Shown here in pieces: positions 23,808 to 39,119 of a DNA stretch of 64,000 nucleotides (the stretch's first letter is position 1; every line of letters starts with the position of its first letter). The translations under genes and the position numbers were made by a program. The notes under the pieces were generated by a model. It was not told where the DNA came from. It saw nothing but the letters and a program-made list of their open reading frames with translations, and made no database searches. This DNA comes from Streptomyces rapamycinicus NRRL 5491. Lineage in GTDB: Bacteria > Actinomycetota > Actinomycetes > Streptomycetales > Streptomycetaceae. The stretch lies in contig NZ_CP085193.1 of assembly GCF_024298965.1 (NCBI RefSeq), positions 2,232,001 through 2,296,000 on the forward strand. The letters are read 5' to 3'.

Positions 23808-25928
23808 TCAGCCGTGTCCGGGCGGCGGGCCGCCGGGCATCGCCCGCATTCCCGGATGAGGTCCCGGCCCCGGAAAGGGCGCAGGGCCGGGCCCCGGCCC
23901 CATACCCGGCCCAGGGAACGGACCAGCCCCCGGGCCCGCCGGATACGGCCCACGAGGAGGCCCGGCCGGCGCATGCCCATTGCCCACCGGCCCGTGGCCA
24001 TGAGGCGGCACCGGCCCACGCCCATTGGGCGCCGCATCATGACCACCCGGTTCGCCACGCCCCGCGAACTGCGTGCGGTACAGCTCCGCGTAGAGCCCAC
24101 CCAGGGCGAGGAGTTCCTCATGGGTGCCGCTCTCCCGCACCCGGCCGCCGTCGATCACGAGGATCTGGTCGGCGTCGCGGATCGTGGACAGCCGGTGGGC
24201 GATCACCAGCGAGGTGCGCCCCGCGAGCGCGGTCTCCAGCGCCCGTTGCAGCGCGGCCTCGGACTCGGAGTCGAGGTGTGCCGTGGCCTCGTCGAGGACG
24301 ACGACCGGTGGCGCCTTGAGCAGCAGCCGGGCCATGGCGATGCGCTGTTTCTCGCCACCGGAGAGCCGGTAGCCGCGGTCGCCGACGACGGTGTCGAAGC
24401 CGTCGGGCAGGGACTCGATCAGGCCCCAGATCTGGGCGGCCTTGCAGGCGTCGGCCATCTCCTGCTCGGTGGCCCCCGGGCGGGCGTAGCGGAGGTTGTC
24501 GCCGATGGTGGCGTGGAGGAGGTAGGCGTCCTGCGTGACGACGCCGATGGTGTCGTAGAGGGACTCCAGTGTGAGGTCCCGGAGGTCGTGTCCGTCGATG
24601 CTGACGGTGCCCTCGCCGGGGTCGTACAGCCGGGGTACGAGATGGGTGATGGTGGTCTTGCCGGCGCCTGAGGGGCCGACGAGGGCGGTGAGCTTCCCGG
24701 CGGGCAGCCGGAAGCTCAGCTCGCGCAGGGTCCAGTCGTTCCTGGCGCGCTCCGTGCGCGGTATGGCGATCGATTCGAGGGAGGCGAGCGAGACGTCGGC
24801 GGCGGCCGGGTAGGAGAACGAGACGCCGTCGAAGACGATTTCGGGCGCGCCGTCGCGGGGCAGGGCGAGCGCGTCGGGCTTCTCGGAGATGAGCGGCTTG
24901 AGGTCGAGGATCTCGAAGAGCCGGTCGAAGCTGACGAGGGCGGTGACCACGTTGGCCTGGGCGCTGGAGATCTGGTTGATGGGGCCGAAGAGCCGGGTGA
25001 GCAGGGTGGCCAGGGCGACCAGGGTGCCGATCTCGAAGGCGTGGTCGATGACGAGGCGGCCGCCGACGCCGTAGACCACGGCGGTGGCGAGCGCGCTGAG
25101 GAGGACCATCGACAGGAAGAGCAGCTTGCCGTTGACGGCGGTCAGGACGCCGAGGTCGCGGACCTTTCCGGCCAGCTTGGTGAACTGGCGCAGCTCCCGG
25201 CCGGGCCGGCCGTACAGCTTGGCCAGCAGAGCCCCGGACACGTTGAACCGCTCGTTCATCAGCGCGCCCATTTCGGCGTTCTGCTCCATCTGGGAGCGCA
25301 TGAGCCGCTGCAGCCGACGCCCGACGACCTTGCCGGGGAGGATGAAGAAGGGCAGCACGACCAGGGAGATCAGGGTGATCACCCAGGACAGGTAGAACAT
25401 CGTGATGAGGACGAAGAACAGGGTGAGCGCGGCCGAGACGACCGTGGACAGCAGTGAGGTCAGGGCCTGCTGGGCCCCGACCACATCCGCGTTGAGCCGG
25501 CTGACCAGGGCGCCGGTCTGGGCCCGGGTGAAGAACGCCAGCGGCTGGCGCTGCACATGGTCGAAGACCTCGGTGCGCAGCTCGTAGACGAGCCCTTCGC
25601 TGACCCGGGCCGAGTACCACGCCTCGCCGAACCCCAGCAGCGCGCCGAGGACCGCGAGTCCGCCGACCGCCATGGCGATACCCACGACGACATCGGAATC
25701 TTGTTCGGCGATGCCGTTGTCGATGAGGTATTTGAAGAGGATGGGGACGGCCACCACAATCGCGGCGTTCGCCACGGTCATGAGCAGCAGCAGACAGATG
25801 CTGACGCGGTACGGCCGGGTATACGGAAGTATCCGTTTCGCGGTCCCGGCTTTTATTTTCTGCTTGGTCACGGATGGGTCGGGGCCCACCGCGCGAATCA
25901 TCATCGGCCCTGGGCCGCCTATGGACAC
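23808..25928 (-). CDS. ABC exporter half-transporter (membrane domain fused to ATPase)
   Basis: A 706-residue type IV ABC exporter, expected as a homodimer in the cytoplasmic membrane. The GTG start at 25928 has GAGGAGAG upstream. Roughly residues 35-330 form the six-helix membrane domain (PYTRPYRVSICLLLLM, ITMFYLSWVITLISLVVLP). The ATPase follows at 370-615 with Walker A GPSGAGKTT near 416, signature LSGGEKQR near 526, Walker B VVVLDEATAHLD near 545 and the H-loop AHRLST. It lies 81 bp upstream of NRPS1 and 30 bp downstream of mbtH in the same direction, so it is the likely exporter or self-protection pump for the peptide. The last roughly 80 residues are an odd Pro/Gly/His-rich tail (GPGMGPGPGPAPFPGPGPH), unusual for this family. 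Confidence 0.93.
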   Translation of the reverse strand: MSIGGPGPMMIRAVGPDPSVTKQKIKAGTAKRILPYTRPYRVSICLLLLMTVANAAIVVAVPILFKYLIDNGIAEQDSDVVVGIAMAVGGLAVLGALLGFGEAWYSARVSEGLVYELRTEVFDHVQRQPLAFFTRAQTGALVSRLNADVVGAQQALTSLLSTVVSAALTLFFVLITMFYLSWVITLISLVVLPFFILPGKVVGRRLQRLMRSQMEQNAEMGALMNERFNVSGALLAKLYGRPGRELRQFTKLAGKVRDLGVLTAVNGKLLFLSMVLLSALATAVVYGVGGRLVIDHAFEIGTLVALATLLTRLFGPINQISSAQANVVTALVSFDRLFEILDLKPLISEKPDALALPRDGAPEIVFDGVSFSYPAAADVSLASLESIAIPRTERARNDWTLRELSFRLPAGKLTALVGPSGAGKTTITHLVPRLYDPGEGTVSIDGHDLRDLTLESLYDTIGVVTQDAYLLHATIGDNLRYARPGATEQEMADACKAAQIWGLIESLPDGFDTVVGDRGYRLSGGEKQRIAMARLLLKAPPVVVLDEATAHLDSESEAALQRALETALAGRTSLVIAHRLSTIRDADQILVIDGGRVRESGTHEELLALGGLYAELYRTQFAGRGEPGGHDAAPNGRGPVPPHGHGPVGNGHAPAGPPRGPYPAGPGAGPFPGPGMGPGPGPAPFPGPGPHPGMRAMPGGPPPGHG

Positions 25929-25958
25929 GACGCTCTCCTCGGCTTGGGTCGTTCCGAC

Positions 25959-26165
25959 CTATGTGAGCTGGTCGATGAGGCTCTTGGGGCGCATGTCGCG
26001 CCAGTTCTCCTCGATGTAGTCCAGGCAGTTCTTGCGGGCGTCCTCGCCGAATACGACGCGCCAGCCGGCCGGTACCTCGGCAAAGGCGGGCCACAGCGAA
26101 TACTGGCCCTCGTCGTTCAGCAGGACCAGAAAGGAACCGTTTTCGTCGTCGAACGGATTGGTCAT
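25959..26165 (-). CDS. MbtH-like protein
   Basis: A 68-residue MbtH-family protein, of typical size. Such proteins bind the A domains of NRPSs and are often needed for their solubility and activity, especially for Tyr-type A domains. Conserved elements visible: NPFDDENG at the start, [20 protein letters not shown], and the C-terminal [14 protein letters not shown]. The ATG at 26165 is preceded by GGAAGGAG at good spacing; an in-frame upstream start (26234) would add a non-family leader and was rejected. It is the first gene of the leftward mbtH-ABC-NRPS1-NRPS2 operon. A StrR-type box lies 89 bp upstream of the start, suggesting that the whole assembly line is switched on from here. Confidence 0.95.
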   Translation of the reverse strand: MTNPFDDENGSFLVLLNDEGQYSLWPAFAEVPAGWRVVFGEDARKNCLDYIEENWRDMRPKSLIDQLT

Positions 26166-26253
26166 CTTCACTCCTTCCAACTTCCCCGGAGCGGGCGGGA
26201 ATTCAAGGTAACGAGGGCCCATCGGGGGCGGCAAGGTCGACTATTGAAGTGGC

Positions 26254-26282
26254 GTCCAACCGCGTATTCTCTGCACTTGGAC
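26254..26282. promoter_or_regulatory. StrR-type operator 1 (GTCCAA-N17-TTGGAC), mbtH / response-regulator intergenic region
   Basis: Perfect half-sites GTCCAA at 26254-26259 and TTGGAC at 26277-26282 are separated by exactly 17 bases. This fits the consensus I recall for StrR-family activators such as Bbr. It lies between the leftward NRPS operon and the rightward two-component genes, so it could serve either. The cognate activator is probably the StrR-like protein at 40541-41506. Confidence 0.8.
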
Positions 26283-26387
26283 AACGGGTGAAACCCCGCG
26301 GAAACCGGAGCCGGGGCATTCTGGATCCCGCTGTCCAGGGGGCAGGGCCGGGCAGGGCCGGTTGGACAGACCGAGGAGGGGGAACGG

Positions 26388-27041
26388 GTGCGCGTACTCG
26401 TGGTGGAGGACGACCAGGAAATGGCGCAGGCGGTGGCCGTCGGCTTACGGCGGGCGCAGCTGGCCGTCGATGTGGCGTTCGACGGGGAGAGCGGGCTGGA
26501 GCGGGCCCTGCTCAGTGACTACGACGTGATCGTGCTGGACCGGGATCTGCCGGGGATGCACGGCGACGAGATCTGCTCCGAGCTGATCGCGTCCGGCTGC
26601 CGCAGCAGGGTGCTGATGCTGACCGCGGCGGCCTCGGCGGAGGATCTGGTCGACGGGCTCAATCTGGGGGCCGATGACTATCTGGCGAAGCCGTTCGACT
26701 TCCCGGTGCTGATCGCCCGGATCGGAGCGCTGGCGCGGCGGGCGCATCCGGCCGTGCCGCCGGTGGTGCACCACGGTGATCTGGTGGTGGACACGGCGCG
26801 CCGCAAGGCCGCCCGGGCGGGCCGGCCCCTGGAGCTGGCGCCGAAGGAGTTCGGCGTGCTGGAGCTGCTGCTGTCGGCCAAGGGGCGGGCGGTGTCGGCG
26901 GAGGAGCTGCTGGAGCGGGTGTGGGACGAGGCGGCCGATCCGTTCACCAGCGCCGTGAAGATCACCATCAGCAGGCTGCGGGCCAAGCTGGGCGATCCGC
27001 CGGTGATCGAGACCGTCGCCAAGCGCGGCTACCGGATCTGA
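26388..27041 (+). CDS. OmpR/PhoB-family response regulator
   Basis: A 217-residue DNA-binding response regulator. The GTG start at 26388 follows GAGGAGGGGGAAC. The receiver domain fills about 1-115: acidic pair VVEDDQE near the N-terminus, phosphoacceptor Asp in VIVLDRDLPGMHG (about residue 50), conserved Lys in DDYLAKPFDFP. The winged-helix effector fills 125-217 (LELAPKEFGVLELLL, KITISRLRAKLGDPP, ending TVAKRGYRI). It is followed after 8 bp by the sensor kinase gene. VanR-like pairs are commonly embedded in clusters for peptides acting on lipid II. No vanHAX resistance genes are seen in this window, so the target could instead be the adjacent operon or cell-envelope genes elsewhere. Confidence 0.93.
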   Translation: MRVLVVEDDQEMAQAVAVGLRRAQLAVDVAFDGESGLERALLSDYDVIVLDRDLPGMHGDEICSELIASGCRSRVLMLTAAASAEDLVDGLNLGADDYLAKPFDFPVLIARIGALARRAHPAVPPVVHHGDLVVDTARRKAARAGRPLELAPKEFGVLELLLSAKGRAVSAEELLERVWDEAADPFTSAVKITISRLRAKLGDPPVIETVAKRGYRI

Positions 27042-27049
27042 GGCCGCCG

Positions 27050-28447
27050 ATGCCTTCGCTGCCCCGGCTCAGGTCTCCGCTGTCCCGGCTCACCGCCCGG
27101 CTCGCGCACTCGGCGCTGCCCCGGCGCACGGTCCGGCTGAAGCTGACGCTGCTGTACGGGGCGCTGTTCCTGCTCTCGGGGGCGGCGCTGCTGACGATCA
27201 CGTATCTGCTGGTGCTGGGCTCCAACGGCGGTTCGCTGTCCGGCGGGCAGCCCGCGCCGGACGGCGGTGGGCCGCGGGCGGGCGAGACCGGCGGGCACTC
27301 TCCGCCGGTGCCACCGCCACGGGGGCGCATCGGGGAGAGCACCCGCGACGTCCTGCCCGCCGCGGCGCGGGAGATCATGGAACTGCAGCGGGACGCCGTA
27401 CTGCACGACCTGCTGGTGCAGTCCGCGATCGCGCTCGGACTGATGTCGGTCATCTCGATCGCGCTGGGCTGGGTGGTCTCGGGGCGGATACTGCGCCCGC
27501 TGCGCACGGTCATCGGCGCCGCCCGGGAGATCTCGGCGACCAGCCTGCATCAGCGCCTCGCCCTCGAGGGCCCGAGCGATGAACTCAAGGAGCTGGGCGA
27601 CACGTTCGACGGTCTGCTCGGCCGGCTGGAGACATCCTTCGAGGCACAGCGCCGGTTCGTCGCCAACGCCTCGCATGAGCTGCGCACTCCCCTCGCCCGG
27701 CAGCGGACGCTGGGACAGTTGGCCCTGTCGGATCCCGACGCGGACGTGACATCGCTGCGCGCGGCACACGAACGGATCCTCGCCGCGGGCGCCCAGCAGG
27801 AGCGCATGATCGAGGCGCTGCTGACCCTGGCCCGTAGCCATGCGGGGATCGAGGTGCGCAGGCCGTTCGACCTGGACCGGCTGGCCCGGGAGGTCGTGGC
27901 GGCCCGCCGGACGGACGCGGAGCAGCGGCGGGTCACGCTGCGCTGTGCGCTCGCGGCCACGGTCGCGGCGGGCCATCGCCCGCTGGCCGAACGGCTCGTC
28001 ATCAACCTGGTGGACAACGCGCTGCGGCACAACGAGCCGTACGGCTGGGTGGAGGTGGCCACGGCGGACGAGCCCGGCCGGGCCGTCCTGACCGTGGCGA
28101 ACTCCGGTCCGGTGGTGCCGCCGAGCGCGCTGGACCAGATGTTCCAGCCGTTCCAGCGGCTCGGCGACCCGCGGACCAACAAGGAGGGCTTGGGACTTGG
28201 GCTGTCGATCGTGCAGGCCATCGCGGTGGCGCATGACGCCACGCTCGCCGTGGAGGCCCGCCCGGAGGGGGGCCTCGTCTTCACGATCGGCTTTCCGCAC
28301 CCACCGGGCCACCAGCCGGGACCGCCAACGGACCACCGGCAGGAACGGCCACCGGCCCACCGGCCGGGACCGCCACCGGGCCACCGGAAGGAACCCTCAC
28401 CCGCCCACCGGCCGGGGCCGCCACCCCAGCGGCGAGGGGAGCGGTGA
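27050..28447 (+). CDS. sensor histidine kinase (partner of the upstream response regulator)
   Basis: A 465-residue membrane kinase; ATG at 27050, 8 bp after the regulator stop. A first membrane helix lies around 28-55 (LKLTLLYGALFLLSGAALL). A Pro/Gly-rich extracytoplasmic loop of about 70 residues follows, then a second helix around 120-145 (ALGLMSVISIALGWVVSG) and a HAMP linker. The H-box is ASHELRTPLARQR (His near 209), the N-box NLVDNALRHNEPYG and the G-box GLGLGLSIVQAIA. The small sensor loop resembles VanS-type kinases. The final roughly 45 residues are a repetitive His/Pro/Arg tail. This tail DNA also encodes, on the other strand, the repetitive tail of the hydrolase ending at 28281, giving a 167-bp convergent coding overlap. 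Confidence 0.93.
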   Translation: MPSLPRLRSPLSRLTARLAHSALPRRTVRLKLTLLYGALFLLSGAALLTITYLLVLGSNGGSLSGGQPAPDGGGPRAGETGGHSPPVPPPRGRIGESTRDVLPAAAREIMELQRDAVLHDLLVQSAIALGLMSVISIALGWVVSGRILRPLRTVIGAAREISATSLHQRLALEGPSDELKELGDTFDGLLGRLETSFEAQRRFVANASHELRTPLARQRTLGQLALSDPDADVTSLRAAHERILAAGAQQERMIEALLTLARSHAGIEVRRPFDLDRLAREVVAARRTDAEQRRVTLRCALAATVAAGHRPLAERLVINLVDNALRHNEPYGWVEVATADEPGRAVLTVANSGPVVPPSALDQMFQPFQRLGDPRTNKEGLGLGLSIVQAIAVAHDATLAVEARPEGGLVFTIGFPHPPGHQPGPPTDHRQERPPAHRPGPPPGHRKEPSPAHRPGPPPQRRGER

Positions 28448-29237
28448 AGAAGTCGACGAGCGCGGCGTTCACCGCGGCCGGCTTTTCCAGGTAGCCGTAG
28501 TGTCCGCAGCCGGGGATCTCGGTGTAGCGGGCGCCCGGGATGGCGTCGGCGACCTCCCGGGTGAGCTGCGGCCGTACGATCAGGTCGTGCTCGAAGCCCA
28601 GGACCAGGCACGGGCAGCGGATGGCCGCGTACGCGGGCAGCCGGTTGGGGATCAGTTGCAGGCCGAGCTGGCCGCGGACCGAGGCCAGGTCGACGGCGGA
28701 GATCTCGAAGATGTCCAGCCAGTCGCGCAGCCGCCGCTCATCGGCCAGGGTCTGCGGGGACAGGCTCTGCAGCGCGTTGACATAGGCGGCGTAGCGGGGC
28801 GGCAGCTTCACCCCGCTGTCGGCCAGGTCCATCTCCGCGATCGCCTGGGCGGTGGCGAAGGTGTCGGCCCGGCCGCTGGTCGCCATCAGCACTGCCGACC
28901 GGACGAGTTCGGGCCGGGCCAGGAGCAGCTCCTGGACGATGATGCCGCCCAGGGAGAAGCCCACGACCCGGCACGGGCCCGCGCCGAGGTGCTCGATGAG
29001 GCCCGCGATGTCCGCCGCCATGTCGTCGAGGGTGAAGCCCTCGGCGCAGGGATCGCTCGGCGGGATCCCGCGGTTGTCCACGGTGACCACCTTGAAGCCG
29101 GCCGCCTTGAGCGCGGGCACCTGGTGGGTGCGCCACATCCGGCCGGGGGCCCCGGTGCCGGTCACCATGACGACCGGGTCCCCCGTTCCGTGCTCCTCGT
29201 AGTTCAGCTGAATCCCGTTGATCCGGACGACAGGCAT
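28281..29237 (-). CDS. alpha/beta hydrolase with repetitive C-terminal tail
   Basis: A 318-residue alpha/beta-fold hydrolase. The ATG at 29237 sits 2 bp after the halogenase stop, so the two are translationally linked. The nucleophile elbow is VGFSLGGIIVQELLL (GxSxG), an oxyanion-region motif is TGTGAPGRMWR, the acid is probably in GFEHDLIVRP, and the catalytic His is in EIPGCGHYGYLEKP. The catalytic domain ends near residue 270. Beyond it the protein carries an 8-residue repeat, V-A-V-P-A-G-G-P, four or more times. Related hydrolases occur beside halogenases in Hpg/Dpg peptide clusters, but their role is not firmly established. A type II editing thioesterase-like or product-tailoring function is possible. 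Confidence 0.88.
   Translation of the reverse strand: MPVVRINGIQLNYEEHGTGDPVVMVTGTGAPGRMWRTHQVPALKAAGFKVVTVDNRGIPPSDPCAEGFTLDDMAADIAGLIEHLGAGPCRVVGFSLGGIIVQELLLARPELVRSAVLMATSGRADTFATAQAIAEMDLADSGVKLPPRYAAYVNALQSLSPQTLADERRLRDWLDIFEISAVDLASVRGQLGLQLIPNRLPAYAAIRCPCLVLGFEHDLIVRPQLTREVADAIPGARYTEIPGCGHYGYLEKPAAVNAALVDFFTAPLAAGVAAPAGGRVRVPSGGPVAVPAGGPVAVPAGGPLAVPAGGPVGAESRS
28308..28440. repeat. 24-bp-periodic tandem repeat coding on both strands
   Basis: Degenerate units built on CACCGGCC/GGGACCGCCA-type sequence encode PAGGPVAV repeats of the hydrolase on the minus strand. On the plus strand they encode HRPGPPPGHRKE-type repeats of the sensor kinase. Both reading frames end within or just beyond the array. 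Confidence 0.8.
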
Positions 29238-29239
29238 CG

Positions 29240-30733
29240 TCAGGCCGGCCCCGGCTGCCAGAGCATGCCGTCGTCGGAAGTGATGAGCCCGCCGGGGAAC
29301 ATCGGCACATCGGGGCCGAGGTCCTCGCCGAGGAAGGCCCGGCTCTGCACCTGCGCGCCCTCCTGCATCGCCTGGCGCACCGCGGAGGAGCGGAACAGCG
29401 GCGTCATGTTCCCCTCCGCGTCGGCGGACATCTCGTCGATGGCGGAGACGAACTCGGCCGACTTGGACTTCATGCGCAGCGCGGCCGACTCGGCCCCGTC
29501 GAGGTCGAACTCCGAGGACGACACGCCCGCCACCAGCTCGACGAACGACTCCAGCTCGGTGTGCTGGTTGCGAGTGACCTTCTTGGCCGACCAGAAGTAG
29601 GAGTCCTCGTCCACGTGCATGTCGTAGAAGGACATCAGGAACTCGTAGAAGACGCCGTACTCCCGGCGGTAGCGGGCCTCGAACTCGGTGAACGCCGCCT
29701 CCTCGGAGACGATCCCGGCCAGGCTGCTGCTGATCGAGCGGGCCGCCAGCAGGGCGCTGTAGGTGGCCAGGTGGACGCCGGAGGAGAAGACCGGGTCGAC
29801 GAAGCAGGCGGCGTCGCCGATGAGCACGAGGCCGGGCCGCCAGAACTTGGTCTGGTGGTACGAGTAGTCCTTGCGCACCCGCAGCTGGCCGTACTGGCCG
29901 TCCGTCACCCGGGTGGCGTCCGACAGGTACTCCTTGATGAGCGGGCATTCGTCGATGAGCGCCAGCAGGGCCCGCTCCGGATCGCCCTGGATCTTGTCGG
30001 CGTTCTCCCTCCGGACGACGGCGCCCACGCTGGTGAGGTCGGGGGTGAGCGGGATGTACCAGAACCAGCCGCTCTCGAACGCCGCGGACAGGATGTTGCC
30101 CGAGTTGGGGGCGGGCAGCCGCTTGCCGCCCTCGAAGTAGCCGAACAGCGCGAGGCTGCGGAAGAACTGCGAGTACTCCCGGGTGCCGCCCACCCGCTTG
30201 TGCAGCCGGCTGCCGTTGCCCGATGCGTCCACGACGTAAGCGGCGCGCACCTCGTGCTCGGTGCCGTCCGCGTCGGTGTACCGCACGCCGGTGACCCGTT
30301 CGGCGTCCTCGATCACATCGGTGACCGACACCCGGAAGCGGACCTCGGCGCCCTTCTCCACCGCGTGTTCCAGCAGGATGTTGTCGAACTTCGAGCGCTC
30401 GACCTGGTACGCGTGCGAAGTGGCACCCGCGATCTTCGGGGACACCGAGAAGGAGAACGTCCACGGCTCGGCGTTGGCACCCCAGCGGAACGTGCCGCCC
30501 TTCTTCGGGGTGAACCCGGCGGCTGCCAGCTTGTCCGCCACCCCGGTCATCCGGCAGACGCCGTGGATCGTGGACGGCAGCAGCGACTCGCCGATCTGAT
30601 ACCGCGGAAACGTCTCCTTCTCCAGAATCAGGACCCGGTGGCCCCGCATGGCGACGAGCGCGGCCAGCGTCGACCCACCGGGACCGCCCCCGACCACCAC
30701 GACGTCGTACTGCTCACGATCCTCATTGCTCAT
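29240..30733 (-). CDS. FAD-dependent aryl halogenase (carrier-protein type)
   Basis: A 497-residue flavin halogenase. The ATG at 30733 follows GGAGGGGGAAGC. The FAD fingerprint VVVVGGGPGGSTLA is at residues 10-23; GESLLPSTIHG and GFTPKKGGTFRWG follow. The flavin-halogenase hallmark WFWYIP (WxWxIP) is near 223, and GDAACFVDPVFSSGVHLA closes the FAD domain. The size and C-terminal extension fit the group that chlorinates aryl residues bound to peptidyl carrier proteins in Hpg-containing peptides (the glycopeptide, complestatin, ramoplanin and enduracidin families). In this cluster the acceptor is probably Tyr or Hpg. It reads in the same direction as dpgC (71-bp gap) and is followed directly by the hydrolase. 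The family also includes a few non-halogenating relatives, so activity is inferred. Confidence 0.93.
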   Translation of the reverse strand: MSNEDREQYDVVVVGGGPGGSTLAALVAMRGHRVLILEKETFPRYQIGESLLPSTIHGVCRMTGVADKLAAAGFTPKKGGTFRWGANAEPWTFSFSVSPKIAGATSHAYQVERSKFDNILLEHAVEKGAEVRFRVSVTDVIEDAERVTGVRYTDADGTEHEVRAAYVVDASGNGSRLHKRVGGTREYSQFFRSLALFGYFEGGKRLPAPNSGNILSAAFESGWFWYIPLTPDLTSVGAVVRRENADKIQGDPERALLALIDECPLIKEYLSDATRVTDGQYGQLRVRKDYSYHQTKFWRPGLVLIGDAACFVDPVFSSGVHLATYSALLAARSISSSLAGIVSEEAAFTEFEARYRREYGVFYEFLMSFYDMHVDEDSYFWSAKKVTRNQHTELESFVELVAGVSSSEFDLDGAESAALRMKSKSAEFVSAIDEMSADAEGNMTPLFRSSAVRQAMQEGAQVQSRAFLGEDLGPDVPMFPGGLITSDDGMLWQPGPA

Positions 30734-30804
30734 TGCTTCCCCCTCCTGGCGTTCATTGCTCTTCTCGGTAGCGGTAGCGGCAGCGCGCCGGGGCGCGGCC
30801 GCGG

Positions 30805-33906
<3,102 letters not shown>

Positions 33907-33910
<4 letters not shown>

Positions 33911-35262
33911 TGGGATCCGCTGGTGTTGTGGTGCGAGGCGCTGTGCGCCTCGATGAAGCGCGCGAGCCTCGCCGTGCCCTCGTCGATCTCGGCGGGCGTC
34001 AGATAGCTGATGGACAGTCGGATGCCGTGGTGGCCGCCGGTGCCGGGGTAGAAGTGCGCCATCGGCGTCCAGATCACGCCGAAGTCCTGTGCGGAGGTGG
34101 TCAGTACGGTGTTGTCCACCCGGAACGGGACCCGCATGGTGAGGAAGAAGCCACCGCTGGGCTCGTTCCAGCGCACCCCGAGGGCCTCCCGGCGGGCGGC
34201 GGGCAGCCGGGCGTTCAGCCGCCGCAGCACCTCCCGCATCGCCTCGCCGTAGTACGCGGCCGCCTCGGCGTTCAGCTCCGACAGCCGGCCCCGGGCGCCG
34301 AGCAGCGCGCCCGCCACGGCGGCCTGGCTCAGCGACGAGGTGTTGACCGTCACCATGCTCTTGATCTTGGCCAGTTCGTCCGCAAACAGCCGCTCACCGC
34401 CCATGGCGTCCCGGACCCGCTGGTCGGCCACGACGAACCCGACCCGGGCGCCGGGGAAGACCGTCTTGGAGTACGAGCCCAGGTGCACCACGCGGCGGGC
34501 CCGGTCCCGGGACTTCAGCGTCGGCAGCGGGGTGCCGGGGCTCACCTGCCGGTACGGGCTGTCCTCCAGCACCAGGAAGTCATGGCGCTCGGCGAGCTCC
34601 AGCAGCTCCTCCCGGGCCTTCGGGCCCATCGTGTTCCCGGACGGGTTGGAGTGGTCCGGCACCACGTAGAACGCGCGGGGGCGGCGGCCGCGCGCCCGCT
34701 CCGCCAGCACCGCGGCCTCCAGATCGGCGGCGTGGAACCCGTCCTCGCGCTCCTCCACCGGGCGCACGGCCACATCCAGCAGCCGGGCCGCGCCGGTGAT
34801 CCCCACATAGCAGGGGCTGGAGACCAGCAGGACGTCGTCGGGGCCCGCGAAGAGCGCGCGCAGCACCAGCAGCATCGCCTCCTGGGCGCCGACGGTCACC
34901 ACGATGGACTCGGCCGGCACATCGGTGTCCTCGTCCGCGCGCAGCGAGTCGGCGATGATCTGCCGGATCTGACCGGCGGTCGGCCCGTACTGGTACAGCG
35001 CGGTGCGGATGTCCGCCGGTGAACTCCCCTGCTCCGCCAGGTGGTCCAGATAGCGGCGGATGTGGGTGAAGACCTGCTCGGTGTCGAAGAAGCCGTCGTA
35101 CGGCCGGCCCGGGGCGAAGGAAATCGCGTCCGGATAGCGATGGGTCACCTCGTTGAGGAAGTTCATCGTGTCCAGCACCGGCTCGGAAACGCTGCCGTGC
35201 AGCTGTGCCATTTCGAGGTATTCCCGTTGACGGGTCTGCGCGGCGACGGTGGTTCCTGCCAT
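33907..35262 (-). CDS. hpgT: HpgT, aryl-glyoxylate aminotransferase for Hpg and Dpg
   Basis: A 451-residue class I/II PLP aminotransferase that converts 4-hydroxyphenylglyoxylate and 3,5-dihydroxyphenylglyoxylate to Hpg and Dpg, with Tyr as a usual amino donor. The PLP lysine is in VHLGSYSKTVFPGARVGF. Other fold motifs are ALYQYGPTAGQ, VTVGAQEAMLLVLRAL and VVPDHSNPSGNTM. The Arg for carboxylate binding is in HHGIRLSISY. It is the first gene of the leftward hpgT-dpgABC-halogenase-hydrolase operon, and a StrR-type box lies about 94 bp upstream. The GTGA overlap with dpgA indicates translational coupling. Confidence 0.95.
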
Positions 35263-35355
35263 GAATTCCCCCGGGCGGCAAATGAATGAGAGCGGCTGTA
35301 TGAGGGCGGCTCGGATGCTTCAGCATCACACGCCCGTCGGCCTTTCGACAACGCC

Positions 35356-35384
35356 GTCCAATTGCTCGAACCGCGCACTTGGAC
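35356..35384. promoter_or_regulatory. StrR-type operator 2 upstream of hpgT
   Basis: GTCCAA at 35356-35361 and TTGGAC at 35379-35384 have a 17-base spacer, the same architecture as at 26254 and 39082. It lies in the 148-bp gap between the hpgT start and the end of the prephenate dehydrogenase gene. The likely target is the leftward hpgT operon. Confidence 0.82.
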
Positions 35385-35410
35385 GGGCTTGTCGACAGCC
35401 TTGTGCGGCG

Positions 35411-38996
<3,586 letters not shown>

Positions 38997-39015
38997 GCGG
39001 CATCGGGCGATGCGA

Positions 39016-39050
39016 ATCCGGCCAGGACGGGCCCCTCGCCCTGGCCGGAT
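39016..39050 (+). terminator. hairpin after hmo, probable terminator
   Basis: A perfect 11-bp stem (ATCCGGCCAGG at 39016-39026, complement at 39040-39050) with a 13-base loop begins 20 bp after the hmo stop. No T-run follows, which is normal in high-GC actinobacteria. Confidence 0.65.
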
Positions 39051-39081
39051 CGCCGTGTCGGCATATGGGTTCGGCGGGAGT

Positions 39082-39110
39082 GTCCAACCAGGGATCCCCG
39101 CTGGTTGGAC
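39082..39110. promoter_or_regulatory. StrR-type operator 3, orphan copy at the cluster edge
   Basis: This is the strongest of the three sites: GTCCAACCAG at 39082-39091 and its exact complement at 39101-39110, a 10-bp inverted repeat. The inner part gives GTCCAA-N17-TTGGAC. No intact gene starts next to it: hmo ends toward it from the left, and to the right lies a truncated LacI relic. Confidence 0.8.
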
Positions 39111-39119
39111 GGGCCCGGG

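Noticed and set aside
20901..24671. Plus-strand open frame of about 1256 residues across NRPS1 and the ABC gene
   Set aside because: High-GC antisense shadow; it spans two well-defined minus-strand genes and the gap between them.
24118..26094. Minus-strand frame of 658 residues overlapping the ABC exporter and mbtH
   Set aside because: The alternative frame contains no family motif, whereas the exporter frame shows Walker A, signature and Walker B, and the mbtH frame is complete.
26333..26367. Possible fourth StrR box, GTCCAG ... TTGGAC upstream of the response regulator
   Set aside because: Spacer is 23 bases and one half-site differs, unlike the three sites with exactly 17; repeated GGGCAGGGCC sequence in between explains the resemblance.
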